Source: Rickettsia endosymbiont of Bryobia graminum
GTDB taxonomy: Bacteria > Pseudomonadota > Alphaproteobacteria > Rickettsiales > Rickettsiaceae
Length of the DNA: 7,971 bases
Assembly: GCA_020881085.1 (NCBI GenBank)
Contig: JAJIYR010000180.1
Location: 1 to 7,971, forward strand
Reading direction: 5' to 3'
The translations under genes were made by a program, and so were the position numbers. The notes under the pieces were generated by a model. The model ran no database searches. It saw only the letters and a list, made by a program, of their open reading frames with translations, and was not told where the DNA came from. Positions 1 to 6,584 of the stretch are shown here, in pieces. The number at the start of each line of letters is the position of its first letter. The first letter of the stretch is position 1.

Positions 1-1
1 T

Positions 2-130
2 GAACAATTTTCAGAAGCAATAAACAAATTTTTCAGCAACATCGGCAATTATAAAGATAGGTTACGTACCTTAATAAACGATAATTTCCAAACTATTACC
101 GTTAACCATTTCTCCAACTCTTCAAGTTAA
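2..130 (+). CDS. Transposase C-terminus, IS630-like (partial)
   Basis: An open frame enters from the left edge and ends at TAA 128-130, giving the last 42 residues of a protein. Visible pieces are EQFSEAINKFFSNI, then YKDRLRTLINDNFQTIT, then a Ser/Asn-rich end. A phenylalanine-rich 'F..AI..FF.NI..Y...L.....DNF..I' ending is the usual close of IS630-family DDE transposases (Tc1/mariner-like), which act as DNA cut-and-paste enzymes. The catalytic part lies outside the window, so it is not known whether the copy is intact. A hairpin with a short T run follows 13 bp after the stop, as expected for the 3' end of a transcription unit. The family call rests on recall of the C-terminal pattern only; another DDE family is possible. 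Confidence 0.68.
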   Translation, partial: EQFSEAINKFFSNIGNYKDRLRTLINDNFQTITVNHFSNSSS

Positions 131-143
131 TTCAGTATATACG

Positions 144-176
144 CAAATATGGATAAAAAATTATCTATATTTGTTT
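144..176 (+). terminator. Hairpin terminator after the IS630-like transposase
   Basis: Arms 144-156 and 161-173 pair over 13 bp (one G-U pair) around an AAAA loop, followed by TTT. It begins 13 bp after the transposase stop codon. The stem is AT-rich and the T tail short, so termination may be inefficient. Confidence 0.55.
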
Positions 177-206
177 AGTGAATAGATCTAATTTATTAGA
201 AACTTG

Positions 207-254
207 AAATAATTAGTGAATTAGGGGTAGCTACCCCTAATTCACTAATTATTT
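207..254. terminator. Perfect 24-bp-arm palindrome at the rhlE 3' end
   Basis: Bases 207-230 are the exact reverse complement of 231-254, with no spacer between the arms. The centre is GGGGTAGCTACCCC and the outer part is AT-rich. The rhlE stop codon (253-255, minus strand) lies in the outer arm. In RNA this would form a very stable stem with a tight loop and could end transcription from rhlE and, from the other side, back up the transposase terminator. There is no clear T run outside the stem on either side, so it is not a textbook intrinsic terminator. It might instead be a 3' RNA-stability element, or a palindromic repeat in its own right. Confidence 0.55.
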
Positions 255-1497
255 AGGAATATTTTACTGTTCTTGTACGGCGCCCATCATTAGGCTTACC
301 GCTATTACTTTTACGATTATTATCACGAGAGAAAAAACCTCTTTTTTCACCAGATGGCTTACTGTTACTGCTATTGAAAGATCTTTCACGGCTTTTACTT
401 CCTCTCAACTCCTCTCTAGGAGTGCTTTCACCTTGATTAATCAACCGATCAATAGCTTTCCATTTCATATTATCTTCTGGCGATATAAAAGATAAAGCAT
501 TTCCAGCAAGTCCAGCCCTTCCAGTCCTACCTATTCTATGCAAATAATCTTCTGGACACATAGGCAAATCAAAATTAATAACATGCTGAGTATGCGGAAT
601 ATCTAAGCCTCGAGCAGCAACATCCGTTGCTACCATAATTCTATGCTTAGAAGCACGGAACGATGAAATTACTCTATCGCGTCTACCTTGACTTAAATCA
701 CCATGGATAGCTTCCGCTTTATGATCATTAACTTTTAACATTCTTGCTAGTTGATCAGCTCCACGTTTAGTTTTTACGAAAACAATTATTGAACCTTTAC
801 GGTCATGCAATTGTTTTTCCAGCTCACTAAACTTGTCTTTATCATTAACACGCAAAGTTTCTTGAGTAATTTGCACCGCAGCCTTATTAACTGAGCCAAC
901 TGTAATGCGTTTAGGATCTACTAAATATTTTTTAGATAATTCAAGAATATGCTTTGGCATAGTTGCAGAAAACATCATAATTTGTCTTTTGCCAACCATA
1001 TGCTTATTAATTTCCTCTAACTGCTCTTTCATACCCATATCAAGCATTCTATCCATTTCATCTAGAATAACTAACTTCACTGTATCTAATTTTAAGCTAC
1101 CACGAGACAAGTGATCTATAATACGACCAGGTGTACCCACTACAACTTTAGGATTTGCTTTAAGTTGGCTAAATTGCTTATGCATAGGCTCACCACCTAT
1201 CAAAACTGCACTAGGCAATTTAATTTTACTAGTAACCTTAGTTAAAGTATCACGTACTTGAGTTGCTAATTCTCTTGTTGGAACTAATACCAATGCCATA
1301 GTTTTATTTTTTATGTAGGAGTCAATTACTGGCAATAAATATGCCAAGGTTTTACCTGATCCAGTCTGACTAGATGCTAGGATATCATTCCCCTCTATAG
1401 CCAACGGTATGGCCTGCTTTTGAATTTCAGTTGGAGTGGTTATTTTCATTTGCTCCAACGATAATATTACTTCATTTGGTAAATTAAAATTTCTCAT
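253..1497 (-). CDS. rhlE: DEAD-box ATP-dependent RNA helicase, RhlE-like
   Basis: A 414-residue protein with all superfamily 2 helicase motifs in order: Q motif with F4 and Q26, motif I ASSQTGSGKT (41-50), Ia PTRELA (73-78), Ib TPGR (122-125), motif II DEMD (146-149), motif III SAT (177-179), motif V VATDVAARGLDIP and motif VI HRIGRTGRAG. The last ~60 residues form a basic Arg/Ser/Asn-rich tail, typical of RhlE-type helicases and used for RNA binding. The family unwinds short RNA duplexes in ribosome assembly and RNA turnover, often under cold stress. The DEAD box itself reads DEMD, with Met replacing Ala; the catalytic Asp and Glu remain. The start has only a weak GGA about 7 nt upstream. 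It lies downstream of cspA in the same direction but 428 bp away, so a separate promoter is likely. SrmB- or DeaD-type naming is possible, but length and tail fit RhlE best. Confidence 0.9.
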   Translation of the reverse strand: MRNFNLPNEVILSLEQMKITTPTEIQKQAIPLAIEGNDILASSQTGSGKTLAYLLPVIDSYIKNKTMALVLVPTRELATQVRDTLTKVTSKIKLPSAVLIGGEPMHKQFSQLKANPKVVVGTPGRIIDHLSRGSLKLDTVKLVILDEMDRMLDMGMKEQLEEINKHMVGKRQIMMFSATMPKHILELSKKYLVDPKRITVGSVNKAAVQITQETLRVNDKDKFSELEKQLHDRKGSIIVFVKTKRGADQLARMLKVNDHKAEAIHGDLSQGRRDRVISSFRASKHRIMVATDVAARGLDIPHTQHVINFDLPMCPEDYLHRIGRTGRAGLAGNALSFISPEDNMKWKAIDRLINQGESTPREELRGSKSRERSFNSSNSKPSGEKRGFFSRDNNRKSNSGKPNDGRRTRTVKYS

Positions 1498-1536
1498 TAT
1501 AAATCCAATATTTTTATCTTAAATTAAAAAATAAAT

Positions 1537-1565
1537 TGTATACATAAAGATTTAAGGAATTCTAA
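1537..1565 (-). promoter_or_regulatory. Candidate rhlE promoter
   Basis: On the minus strand, TTAGAA (1560-1565) and TATACA (1537-1542) are 17 bp apart, about 40 bp upstream of the rhlE start. The match is moderate. The -35 part overlaps the 1553-1578 hairpin, so this inverted repeat could affect promoter use. In DNA this AT-rich such matches arise easily by chance. Confidence 0.3.
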
Positions 1566-1584
1566 ACAGGATTCCTTAGTTTTT
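1553..1584 (+). terminator. Terminator-like hairpin read on the plus strand
   Basis: Arms 1553-1563 and 1568-1578 pair over 11 bp (one G-U) with loop AAAC, then AG and TTTTT at 1580-1584. Read on the plus strand this has the form of an intrinsic terminator, yet no plus-strand gene lies upstream, because rhlE runs the other way. It may stop antisense transcripts entering the cspA side, or serve the minus strand as a weaker signal after cspA. Confidence 0.4.
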
Positions 1585-1925
1585 ATATAAATTAAGTGTT
1601 TAAGTTATTGTATATAAAAATACAAAGTTCTATTATTAGCTAGTTGAATAAGTTAGACATCCTTAAACAAATCTGAGATTATTAGGTAGCTAATAACTAC
1701 TTTGATATCAATTAACTGCGCTAGAATGCACGACAGTATAATCAACGTACAATTTTATAAATTTCAAGGGCAACTTTTAATTAGATTTCTCTTATGTCAC
1801 TAATATTGCATAGGACGTAAGAGATATAAAGATAATGCATAAATGCAAGATGACACTACTCAAAATTCACTAAGTTAACCACTCATAAATTTTGAGTAGC
1901 TGATTGTAGCTTTAAATAAATATTA
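1585..1925. other. Spacer downstream of cspA with three inverted repeats
   Basis: No convincing ORF is present on either strand. Three inverted repeats are visible: exact 10-bp arms 1633-1642 and 1687-1696 (44-nt loop); 11-bp arms 1788-1798 and 1814-1824 with one G-U pair (15-nt loop); and exact 12-bp arms 1856-1867 and 1888-1899 (20-nt loop). None is followed by a T run. The stretch could be a structured cspA 3' untranslated region, a small RNA, or decayed repeat DNA. I cannot tell which. Confidence 0.4.
1856..1899 (-). terminator. Candidate stem-loop after cspA
   Basis: This is the strongest of the three inverted repeats in the spacer, with exact 12-bp arms. It starts 26 bp after the cspA stop codon on the minus strand. 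Position fits a cspA 3' end, but the 20-nt loop and the missing U tract argue against efficient intrinsic termination. It may protect the mRNA 3' end instead. Confidence 0.33.
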
Positions 1926-2132
1926 TTAGAGTTGTAAGTTAATAGCAGAAACTTTGCCTTTACTTTCTTCTAAGTCAAAATTAACTGTTTGACCTTCATT
2001 TAAATTACGAACTCCAGCGCGTTCTACTGCTGAAATATGGACAAAAACATCATCTCCACCATCTTTTGGTTGAATAAAACCAAAACCTTTAGTTGGGTTG
2101 AACCATTTAACAGTACCTTCTTTAGTAGCCAT
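1926..2132 (-). CDS. cspA: Cold-shock domain protein (CspA family)
   Basis: A 68-residue single cold-shock domain with the typical length of the family. The nucleic-acid-binding motifs are RNP1 KGFGFIQ (15-21) and RNP2 DVFVHISAV (28-36), preceded by the hallmark GTVKWFN. Such proteins bind single-stranded RNA and DNA and keep mRNA unfolded, acting as RNA chaperones or antiterminators. The start is well supported: AAGAAGG at 2140-2146 (minus) lies 7 nt upstream of ATG. Two promoter matches lie upstream, the nearer predicting a leader of about 84 nt. Cold-shock genes often carry long leaders, so regulation by leader folding is possible. It is monocistronic by layout: 209 bp separate it from traX upstream. 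Which paralogue it is cannot be decided; cspA is the generic symbol used for the single-domain rickettsial gene. Confidence 0.92.
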   Translation of the reverse strand: MATKEGTVKWFNPTKGFGFIQPKDGGDDVFVHISAVERAGVRNLNEGQTVNFDLEESKGKVSAINLQL

Positions 2133-2222
2133 ATAAAAACCTTCTTCTAGTATAGAGTTTACTTATCTGAACTTAACTTGAAACCCTTCGTAGAAATTAA
2201 ACCAGATAACATAGGTTCTCAT

Positions 2223-2251
2223 ACTATAAAAGAGTTAATTATTAAACTCAA
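2223..2251 (-). promoter_or_regulatory. Proximal cspA promoter
   Basis: On the minus strand TTGAGT (2246-2251) and TATAGT (2223-2228) are separated by 17 bp, a good sigma70-type match. The predicted start near 2216 gives a leader of about 84 nt ahead of cspA. Confidence 0.55.
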
Positions 2252-2256
2252 AGTCA

Positions 2257-2285
2257 AGGATAGTTCTTTTAATGCTTCTTGTCAA
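2257..2285 (-). promoter_or_regulatory. Distal cspA promoter candidate
   Basis: On the minus strand a consensus TTGACA (2280-2285) lies 17 bp from TATCCT (2257-2262). The -35 is embedded in a palindrome TTCTTGTCAAGAA (2276-2288), which could be an operator or just chance. With the proximal site this would make a tandem promoter pair. Confidence 0.38.
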
Positions 2286-2341
2286 GAAAATACACCTTTC
2301 TTACTATATATTTTATCTTTTTCTTTCTTTATGTAGATATT

Positions 2342-3049
2342 TTACAACGCCTCAAACCTAATTATTCTGAAAATATAGTAGAATTGCAATATCATTAAAT
2401 GAATAGCGTATATATACAAAACATAATGACTGATTATTCTCGTATTCCAGGAATCTCTTTCAGAAAAACTTTTTCTTGTCATCAATACATATTCTATTAC
2501 TCCTAATATAAAAGTTAGAATAAGATAAATATAAGAAAATGAAAAAACTATAAAACTATGTATTAAAGATATGAATATAGATATAAAAACTGTTAACTTC
2601 AGATTATTATCTTGTTTCGCTACATAACCTAGTACCATAATAGCTAAAGCTACGGTGCCATAATCAAAAAGTAACCAGCTATAAAGAGAGATAACTAGTA
2701 AAAGAATAACGTGAATATATACTTTATAACTAAATTTTTGTAAATCATTACGGAATAAATATAGATAGCATTGCCCTAAGAAAATTGATATTAAAATATT
2801 CGGTACAGTATATTGCTTAAATAATATAGTTGTAAAAATATAAAGAGTTATTCCTACTATTAAAACTCTGATTCTAGGAATATTATGAAAATTATATCCA
2901 GCAAAAAAACAAAAGATTGGCATAGCAATACGACCAATACTTCTCATAATCTCAGCTTCCGGGAAAATATAAAGGCCGCAATGATCAATAATCATTGCCA
3001 CTATTCCTATAAATTTTAAAAAATCCTGATAATTAGATTGTATCTTCAT
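2342..3049 (-). CDS. TraX-family integral membrane protein
   Basis: A 235-residue, highly hydrophobic protein with about seven membrane segments. The N-terminal block reads DFLKFIGIVAMIIDHCG, then IGRIAMPIFCFFAGYNF; the 'FLK...M.IDH.G' and 'IGR.A.P.F.F..' motifs mark the TraX family. F-plasmid TraX (about 248 residues) N-acetylates pilin, and chromosomal relatives occur in rickettsiae with unknown substrates. Its start codon lies inside murJ: the two genes overlap by 17 bp, and I see no Shine-Dalgarno sequence, so translation is probably coupled to murJ. No conjugation genes are nearby, so a role in conjugation is not supported here; modification of an envelope protein or sugar is an inference. 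A weak 6-bp stem downstream (2284-2302 area) is the only terminator candidate. Confidence 0.75.
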   Translation of the reverse strand: MKIQSNYQDFLKFIGIVAMIIDHCGLYIFPEAEIMRSIGRIAMPIFCFFAGYNFHNIPRIRVLIVGITLYIFTTILFKQYTVPNILISIFLGQCYLYLFRNDLQKFSYKVYIHVILLLVISLYSWLLFDYGTVALAIMVLGYVAKQDNNLKLTVFISIFISLIHSFIVFSFSYIYLILTFILGVIEYVLMTRKSFSERDSWNTRIISHYVLYIYAIHLMILQFYYIFRIIRFEAL

Positions 3050-4565
3050 ATTTTACATTTTTTTGATATAGCCGAAAATAATAAATCATTAAAAAATATG
3101 CTATCATTCCTGCTAAAATAGTCATTACTAATAACGAAGATTTCACTAACAAAAATTTAGAAAAATAATAGGGAGTACAATAATATTTAATTGTAAGAAT
3201 AACTACCACCATAATTGTACAACTTAGCAATAGTTTTCTACAAAATAAATATAGTTTTGAATCAATAGCAAAATGCCCATGTTTCTTAGTATATATATAT
3301 AATAACCAAACATTATACCATGCAGCTATGGAAGAACCGAGAGCAATACCAATATGACCAAACGGTATCATTAATATAATATTTAAGATCGTATTTGCTA
3401 AAAGAGAATAGACAGTTATTTTTAAAGGAGTTTTAGTGTCATGATTAGCATAAAAAATTGGAGTCAAAATTTTTGCTAAAACAAATGCAGGTATCCCCAA
3501 AGCAAAAGCAGAAATAGCTTGGGCAGTTTTCACAGTATCTTCAGGAGTAAAAGCTCCTCGCTCATATATTATATGAATTATTGGTTCTGATAAAATTATA
3601 ATACCAAATGCCGATGGTAACGATAATAATAACCCTATCTTCACTGCATTATTTTGTATCTTTGTTATCTTTTTTAAATCATTCAAATGATAAATTTTTG
3701 ATAATTCAGGCAATAAGATAGTACTAAAAGTTGCCCCTATTATAGATAATGGGAATTGATAAATTCTGTCAGCATAAGATAATATAGAAATAGCCCCCTC
3801 AATAAAACTAGCTATTGACTGAGAAATGAATAAGTTAAGTTGTTGCACCCCTGAACCAACTGCTGCCGGTCCTATATTGAACAAGAATTTTTTAACATCC
3901 TTGCTACTAGAATCAAATACTATAGGAAAAGCTAATCCAGCTCTTATTATACAAAAAAACATAAATATAATCTGTAGAATACCGGCTATTAAAACCGAGA
4001 TACTAACTGCCATAGGAGCCTTTACACGATCTTCTAATAATAAAGTTATGAATATAACTGCAAGGCTTAAAATAATTGGTGAAAAAGCAAAGGCTGCAAA
4101 TCTTTTAACGGAATTTAAAATACCTCCCAATAGAGCAGTCACCGAAATAAATACCAGATATGGCGTAGTTATACGACATAATGTAACTGTCAAATTGAAT
4201 TTATCTAAGTCCCTGTAGAAACCTGGAGCAATAATAACCATCAATGAAGGCATAAAAACCTCCATCAATATTACTATTATAATTAAAGTAATAAGTAATA
4301 TTGTAAAAATCGCTCCAGTAAAACGAGTGGCAGCTGCTCTTGATTCTATAATTTTAGCATTAAAAATAGGAACAAATACAGCAGATAAAGCCCCTTCTCC
4401 AAAAATCCTTCTAAACAAATTAGGTAATTTAAAAGCAACGTTTACACTATCCGCAACATTACTAGCTCCAAATAATGAAGCAATAAATAACTCTCTAGCG
4501 AGCCCAAATATCCTTGAGATTAAAGTAAAAAAAGCAACTATAATACCAGAACGAAATAATGCCAC
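3033..4565 (-). CDS. murJ: Lipid II flippase MurJ (MviN)
   Basis: A 510-residue polytopic protein of the MOP exporter superfamily, matching the usual MurJ length (about 510, 14 membrane helices). It moves lipid-linked peptidoglycan precursor (lipid II) from the inner to the outer face of the inner membrane. The N-terminus aligns without gaps to the E. coli protein: R18, R24, A29, D39, R52, R53 and E57 all fall at the same positions, in the blocks SRIFGLARE and KLPNLFRRIFGEGA. The central YADRIYQFP block, containing the functional arginine of helix 8, is also present. The start is GTG (4563-4565), only 5 bp after the ppa stop, with GGAG at 4577-4580 inside ppa, 11 nt upstream. Translational coupling with ppa is likely. 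The 3' end overlaps traX by 17 bp. Confidence 0.95.
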   Translation of the reverse strand: MALFRSGIIVAFFTLISRIFGLARELFIASLFGASNVADSVNVAFKLPNLFRRIFGEGALSAVFVPIFNAKIIESRAAATRFTGAIFTILLITLIIIVILMEVFMPSLMVIIAPGFYRDLDKFNLTVTLCRITTPYLVFISVTALLGGILNSVKRFAAFAFSPIILSLAVIFITLLLEDRVKAPMAVSISVLIAGILQIIFMFFCIIRAGLAFPIVFDSSSKDVKKFLFNIGPAAVGSGVQQLNLFISQSIASFIEGAISILSYADRIYQFPLSIIGATFSTILLPELSKIYHLNDLKKITKIQNNAVKIGLLLSLPSAFGIIILSEPIIHIIYERGAFTPEDTVKTAQAISAFALGIPAFVLAKILTPIFYANHDTKTPLKITVYSLLANTILNIILMIPFGHIGIALGSSIAAWYNVWLLYIYTKKHGHFAIDSKLYLFCRKLLLSCTIMVVVILTIKYYCTPYYFSKFLLVKSSLLVMTILAGMIAYFLMIYYFRLYQKNVKYEDTI

Positions 4566-4570
4566 AAAAC

Positions 4571-5125
4571 TTATATCTCCGCAAACGCATCAACTAAGTT
4601 CATATCATATGCTCTTGTTATACCTTCGTTGATTAGCCCCATTGCTTTCTCTTGGTTTTCCCAACCAACAATCTTTACCCATTTACCTTTTTCTAAATCT
4701 TTATAATGCTCAAAAAAATGCTTGATACGCTGCTTTAACATTGGGCAAATATCATCCAATGTTTTTATTGAATCAAAGGTAATATCTAATTTAGAAATTG
4801 GGACAGCAATAATTTTTTCATCAAGTCCAGACTCGTCTTCCATCATTAATACTCCTACTGGACGGACTTTGATAACACAACATGCTATAATAGGATAATG
4901 CGATAAAACTAAAACATCTACAGGATCACCATCATTTGAAAGAGTATGAGGAATAAACCCATAATTACAAGGATAAGACATTGCAGTTTGCATGAACCTA
5001 TCAACAAATATCGCTCCTGATTCTTTATCCATTTCGTACTTTACTGGATCACTATTCATTGGGATTTCAATAATAACATTTATTGTATCATCATTAACTT
5101 TCGCTTTAATTTTTTCAACTAACAT
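4571..5125 (-). CDS. ppa: Inorganic pyrophosphatase, family I
   Basis: A 184-residue soluble enzyme that hydrolyses pyrophosphate to two phosphates, pulling nucleic acid, activated sugar and aminoacyl-tRNA synthesis forward. Active-site residues fall at exactly the E. coli positions: E20, K29, E31, R43, Y51, Y55, D65, D67, D70 (signature DGDPVDV), D97, E98, D102, K104, Y141 and K142. The metal-binding set is therefore complete and the enzyme is expected to be active. The start ATG (5123-5125) has a modest AAGAAG upstream, with a promoter match further up. It is first in the ppa-murJ-traX cluster, all minus strand; pyrophosphate is a by-product of cell-wall precursor synthesis, but a functional link with murJ is only an inference. 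Confidence 0.97.
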   Translation of the reverse strand: MLVEKIKAKVNDDTINVIIEIPMNSDPVKYEMDKESGAIFVDRFMQTAMSYPCNYGFIPHTLSNDGDPVDVLVLSHYPIIACCVIKVRPVGVLMMEDESGLDEKIIAVPISKLDITFDSIKTLDDICPMLKQRIKHFFEHYKDLEKGKWVKIVGWENQEKAMGLINEGITRAYDMNLVDAFAEI

Positions 5126-5181
5126 ATAGTTCTTCTTTTAAATTTTTAATATTCCAGGTATTACATTTTATGTCATTTCTA

Positions 5182-5211
5182 ACTATAACTTTCAAAATAC
5201 ACAAACTTCAA
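5182..5211 (-). promoter_or_regulatory. Candidate promoter of ppa-murJ-traX
   Basis: On the minus strand TTGAAG (5206-5211) and TATAGT (5182-5187) are 18 bp apart, predicting a transcript start about 50 nt upstream of ppa. No other equally good match was seen between here and the start codon. Confidence 0.4.
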
Positions 5212-5234
5212 TAAGTTACAGTAAATTTCTAACA

Positions 5235-5283
5235 AATTATTTTAAAACTAGCTAAAATAATTAGTAAAAAAATATTTTTTTAC
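5235..5283. repeat. AT-only hairpin followed by a 20-bp perfect palindrome
   Basis: Arms 5235-5244 and 5253-5262 pair over 10 bp, all A-T. Directly after it, 5264-5283 is an exact palindrome, GT A7 TA T7 AC. They lie just upstream of the ppa promoter match. Low complexity makes chance or a bend or UP-like role hard to tell apart; no function is claimed. Confidence 0.35.
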
Positions 5284-5303
5284 ACTTTGCTTTCTAATAC
5301 TAA

Positions 5304-5374
5304 TTGTCATTAGCCCTACAAGGTGGAAATTACGCGGATTTTGATATCCTAAAATTTACACCTAGGTATGACAA
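5304..5374. repeat. Imperfect palindromic element, about 71 bp
   Basis: Outer arms TTGTCAT (5304-5310) and ATGACAA (5368-5374) are exact reverse complements. Inside, 5321-5325 pairs with 5359-5363, 5327-5331 with 5354-5358 (allowing one slip), and GGAT (5336-5339) with ATCC (5346-5349). The ends TGTCAT...ATGACA resemble dispersed palindromic repeats common in rickettsial and other alphaproteobacterial spacers. No second copy is in this window to prove it is a repeat. Confidence 0.45.
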
Positions 5375-5488
5375 AGAGATTGTTTTAACAGTTGTATAAC
5401 CATCTTTAAGAATAATATCTTAAAATATTTACAATACTAAGCTATTTTTCTAACATTAACCATCACTTATGGTCTTATTAGATAAATA

Positions 5489-5538
5489 TAGATTCCATCA
5501 TAGAGCGAACCGACATAAGTCGGCGTAGCCATCAGATG
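5489..5538. repeat. Fragment of a dispersed repeat with a GC-rich hairpin
   Basis: A GC-rich island in AT-rich surroundings contains CCGAC-ATAA-GTCGG (5510-5523, 5-bp stem). The flanks GAGCGAA and GCGTAGCCATC resemble parts of intergenic repeats of the 'GCTACGCCGAC...GTCGGCTCGC' type that I recall from rickettsial genomes. It abuts the next palindromic unit, so the two may form one compound element. Assignment is by recall. Confidence 0.4.
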
Positions 5539-5542
5539 TTTG

Positions 5543-5612
5543 TATATATCATCCTGAACTTGTTTCAGAATTTATTAAGAAAAGATGCTGAAATAAATTC
5601 AGATGACATATA
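5543..5612. repeat. Palindromic repeat of the TCATCCTGAA...TTCAGATGA type
   Basis: The left half carries ATCATCCTGAACTTGTTTC and the right half its near reverse complement, with TGCTGAAATAAATTCAG and ATGACATATA; the ends TATAT and ATATA also match. The unit is an imperfect palindrome of about 70 bp. This motif (CATCCTGAA.TTGTTTCAG ... CTGAAATAAATTCAG.ATGAC) is a familiar dispersed repeat in rickettsial intergenic DNA. It lies between holB and ppa, both minus strand, and in RNA could fold into a long hairpin that limits read-through from holB. Confidence 0.6.
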
Positions 5613-5703
5613 AATACTTATTTACTCGATGACAATGTTGTTAATGCTCCTCGCCATAACAAGTAACAATATTTTAAACAATGCCAGCTTGCAATGCAAT
5701 ATC
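5613..5703. other. Short spacer after holB
   Basis: No gene, clear terminator or promoter is visible between the palindromic unit and the holB stop. The even less structured stretch 5375-5488, on the other side of the repeats, also holds nothing I can name except a small ACCAT/ATGGT hairpin at 5459-5473. Confidence 0.3.
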
Positions 5704-6507
5704 TCACTTACTAGCAAATAACTCATCTACTACAGCTATAGCACTAGCTTTTAAATTAAGATCATAATCCACTGTATTATTTATTATTTGCTTAACATTT
5801 ATAAACTTGTCTATTAAACAACTAGTAGAGCTAAAATGTATTTGATTGATAATACTAATTTCTAATTGATTAAGTTCAATATTAAGGTCGAGTGATTTTT
5901 TAGTAATTTTATTCAATAAACATAATATACTATAGGAAAAATCTCCCCATAGGGCTCTATTTTTATCAGCAAAATCATCAATACAATCTAATCTTCTATT
6001 ACTACCTAAATAACCGGCAATACAGGTAATAAATTTAATATATTGATCATTATTATCTAAGTAATTTTGTGATCTAACATTAAACTTAGCGCATCTAGAT
6101 CTTATTGTTGATATAATAGCAGCTGATCTAGAAGTAACAAGAAAAATAAAACCATTTGTTGGCGTATCTTCCAAAAGCTTTAAGCAAGAATTTGCGGCAT
6201 TTAAGTTCATTAATTCTGCTTGATAAATAATTGCTACTCTATACTTAGAAATAGATGGAGTTTTATAGAAAAATTGCTGCAATTCTCTAATCTGTTCAAC
6301 CGATATATCTTTAACGGTAGTAGTATTATCTTTCTCTATTAAATAATAATCAGGATGATTTTGTAATGGGATATTCTCTATTAATAAATTATCAGAGATA
6401 AATACATGTAAATCTTCTAAAAGAGATGCAACATCTGAGGTATTAATCAACCAACTATTACTAAGCCTATTTTGCTTAAATCTAAATTCTAAGTGTTCTT
6501 TAATCAT
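5704..6507 (-). CDS. holB: DNA polymerase III delta' subunit (reduced)
   Basis: A 267-residue clamp-loader subunit, shorter than the 330-residue E. coli protein. The middle part is diagnostic: HPDYYLIE, VKDISVEQIREL, YRVAIIYQAELMNLNAANSCLKLLEDTP and TIRSRCAKF follow the E. coli order (HPDYY, D.VRE, NALLKTLEEPP, SRC). Delta' is the stator of the loader that opens the sliding clamp and places it on primed DNA; the SRC arginine acts in trans on ATP in a neighbouring DnaX subunit. The N-terminus has no P-loop, and the four-cysteine zinc module that normally precedes HPD is missing: only about 10 residues separate the first helix from HPD. The gene stands alone rather than next to tmk. No Shine-Dalgarno or convincing promoter is visible upstream. 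The stop is TGA, unlike the TAA of its neighbours. Confidence 0.88.
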   Translation of the reverse strand: MIKEHLEFRFKQNRLSNSWLINTSDVASLLEDLHVFISDNLLIENIPLQNHPDYYLIEKDNTTTVKDISVEQIRELQQFFYKTPSISKYRVAIIYQAELMNLNAANSCLKLLEDTPTNGFIFLVTSRSAAIISTIRSRCAKFNVRSQNYLDNNDQYIKFITCIAGYLGSNRRLDCIDDFADKNRALWGDFSYSILCLLNKITKKSLDLNIELNQLEISIINQIHFSSTSCLIDKFINVKQIINNTVDYDLNLKASAIAVVDELFASK

Positions 6508-6584
6508 TATGTAATTCGATCGTAAATCAACATTATTGACTTAGGTTATAGGAGAAGAATAATTCTAGGTATTTTAGTAATAAC

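Noticed and set aside
905..1114. Plus-strand ORF inside rhlE
   Set aside because: It lies opposite conserved helicase motifs and has no independent signals.
2276..2302. Strong terminator for traX
   Set aside because: Only short A-T stems are present, and the palindrome at 2276-2288 overlaps a better promoter match for cspA.
3826..4632. Two plus-strand ORFs (3826-4218 and 4327-4632) opposite murJ and the ppa 3' end
   Set aside because: Antisense shadows of well-conserved genes, with no family resemblance of their own.
5304..5612. CRISPR array
   Set aside because: The units differ from one another and there are no identical direct repeats with even spacers.
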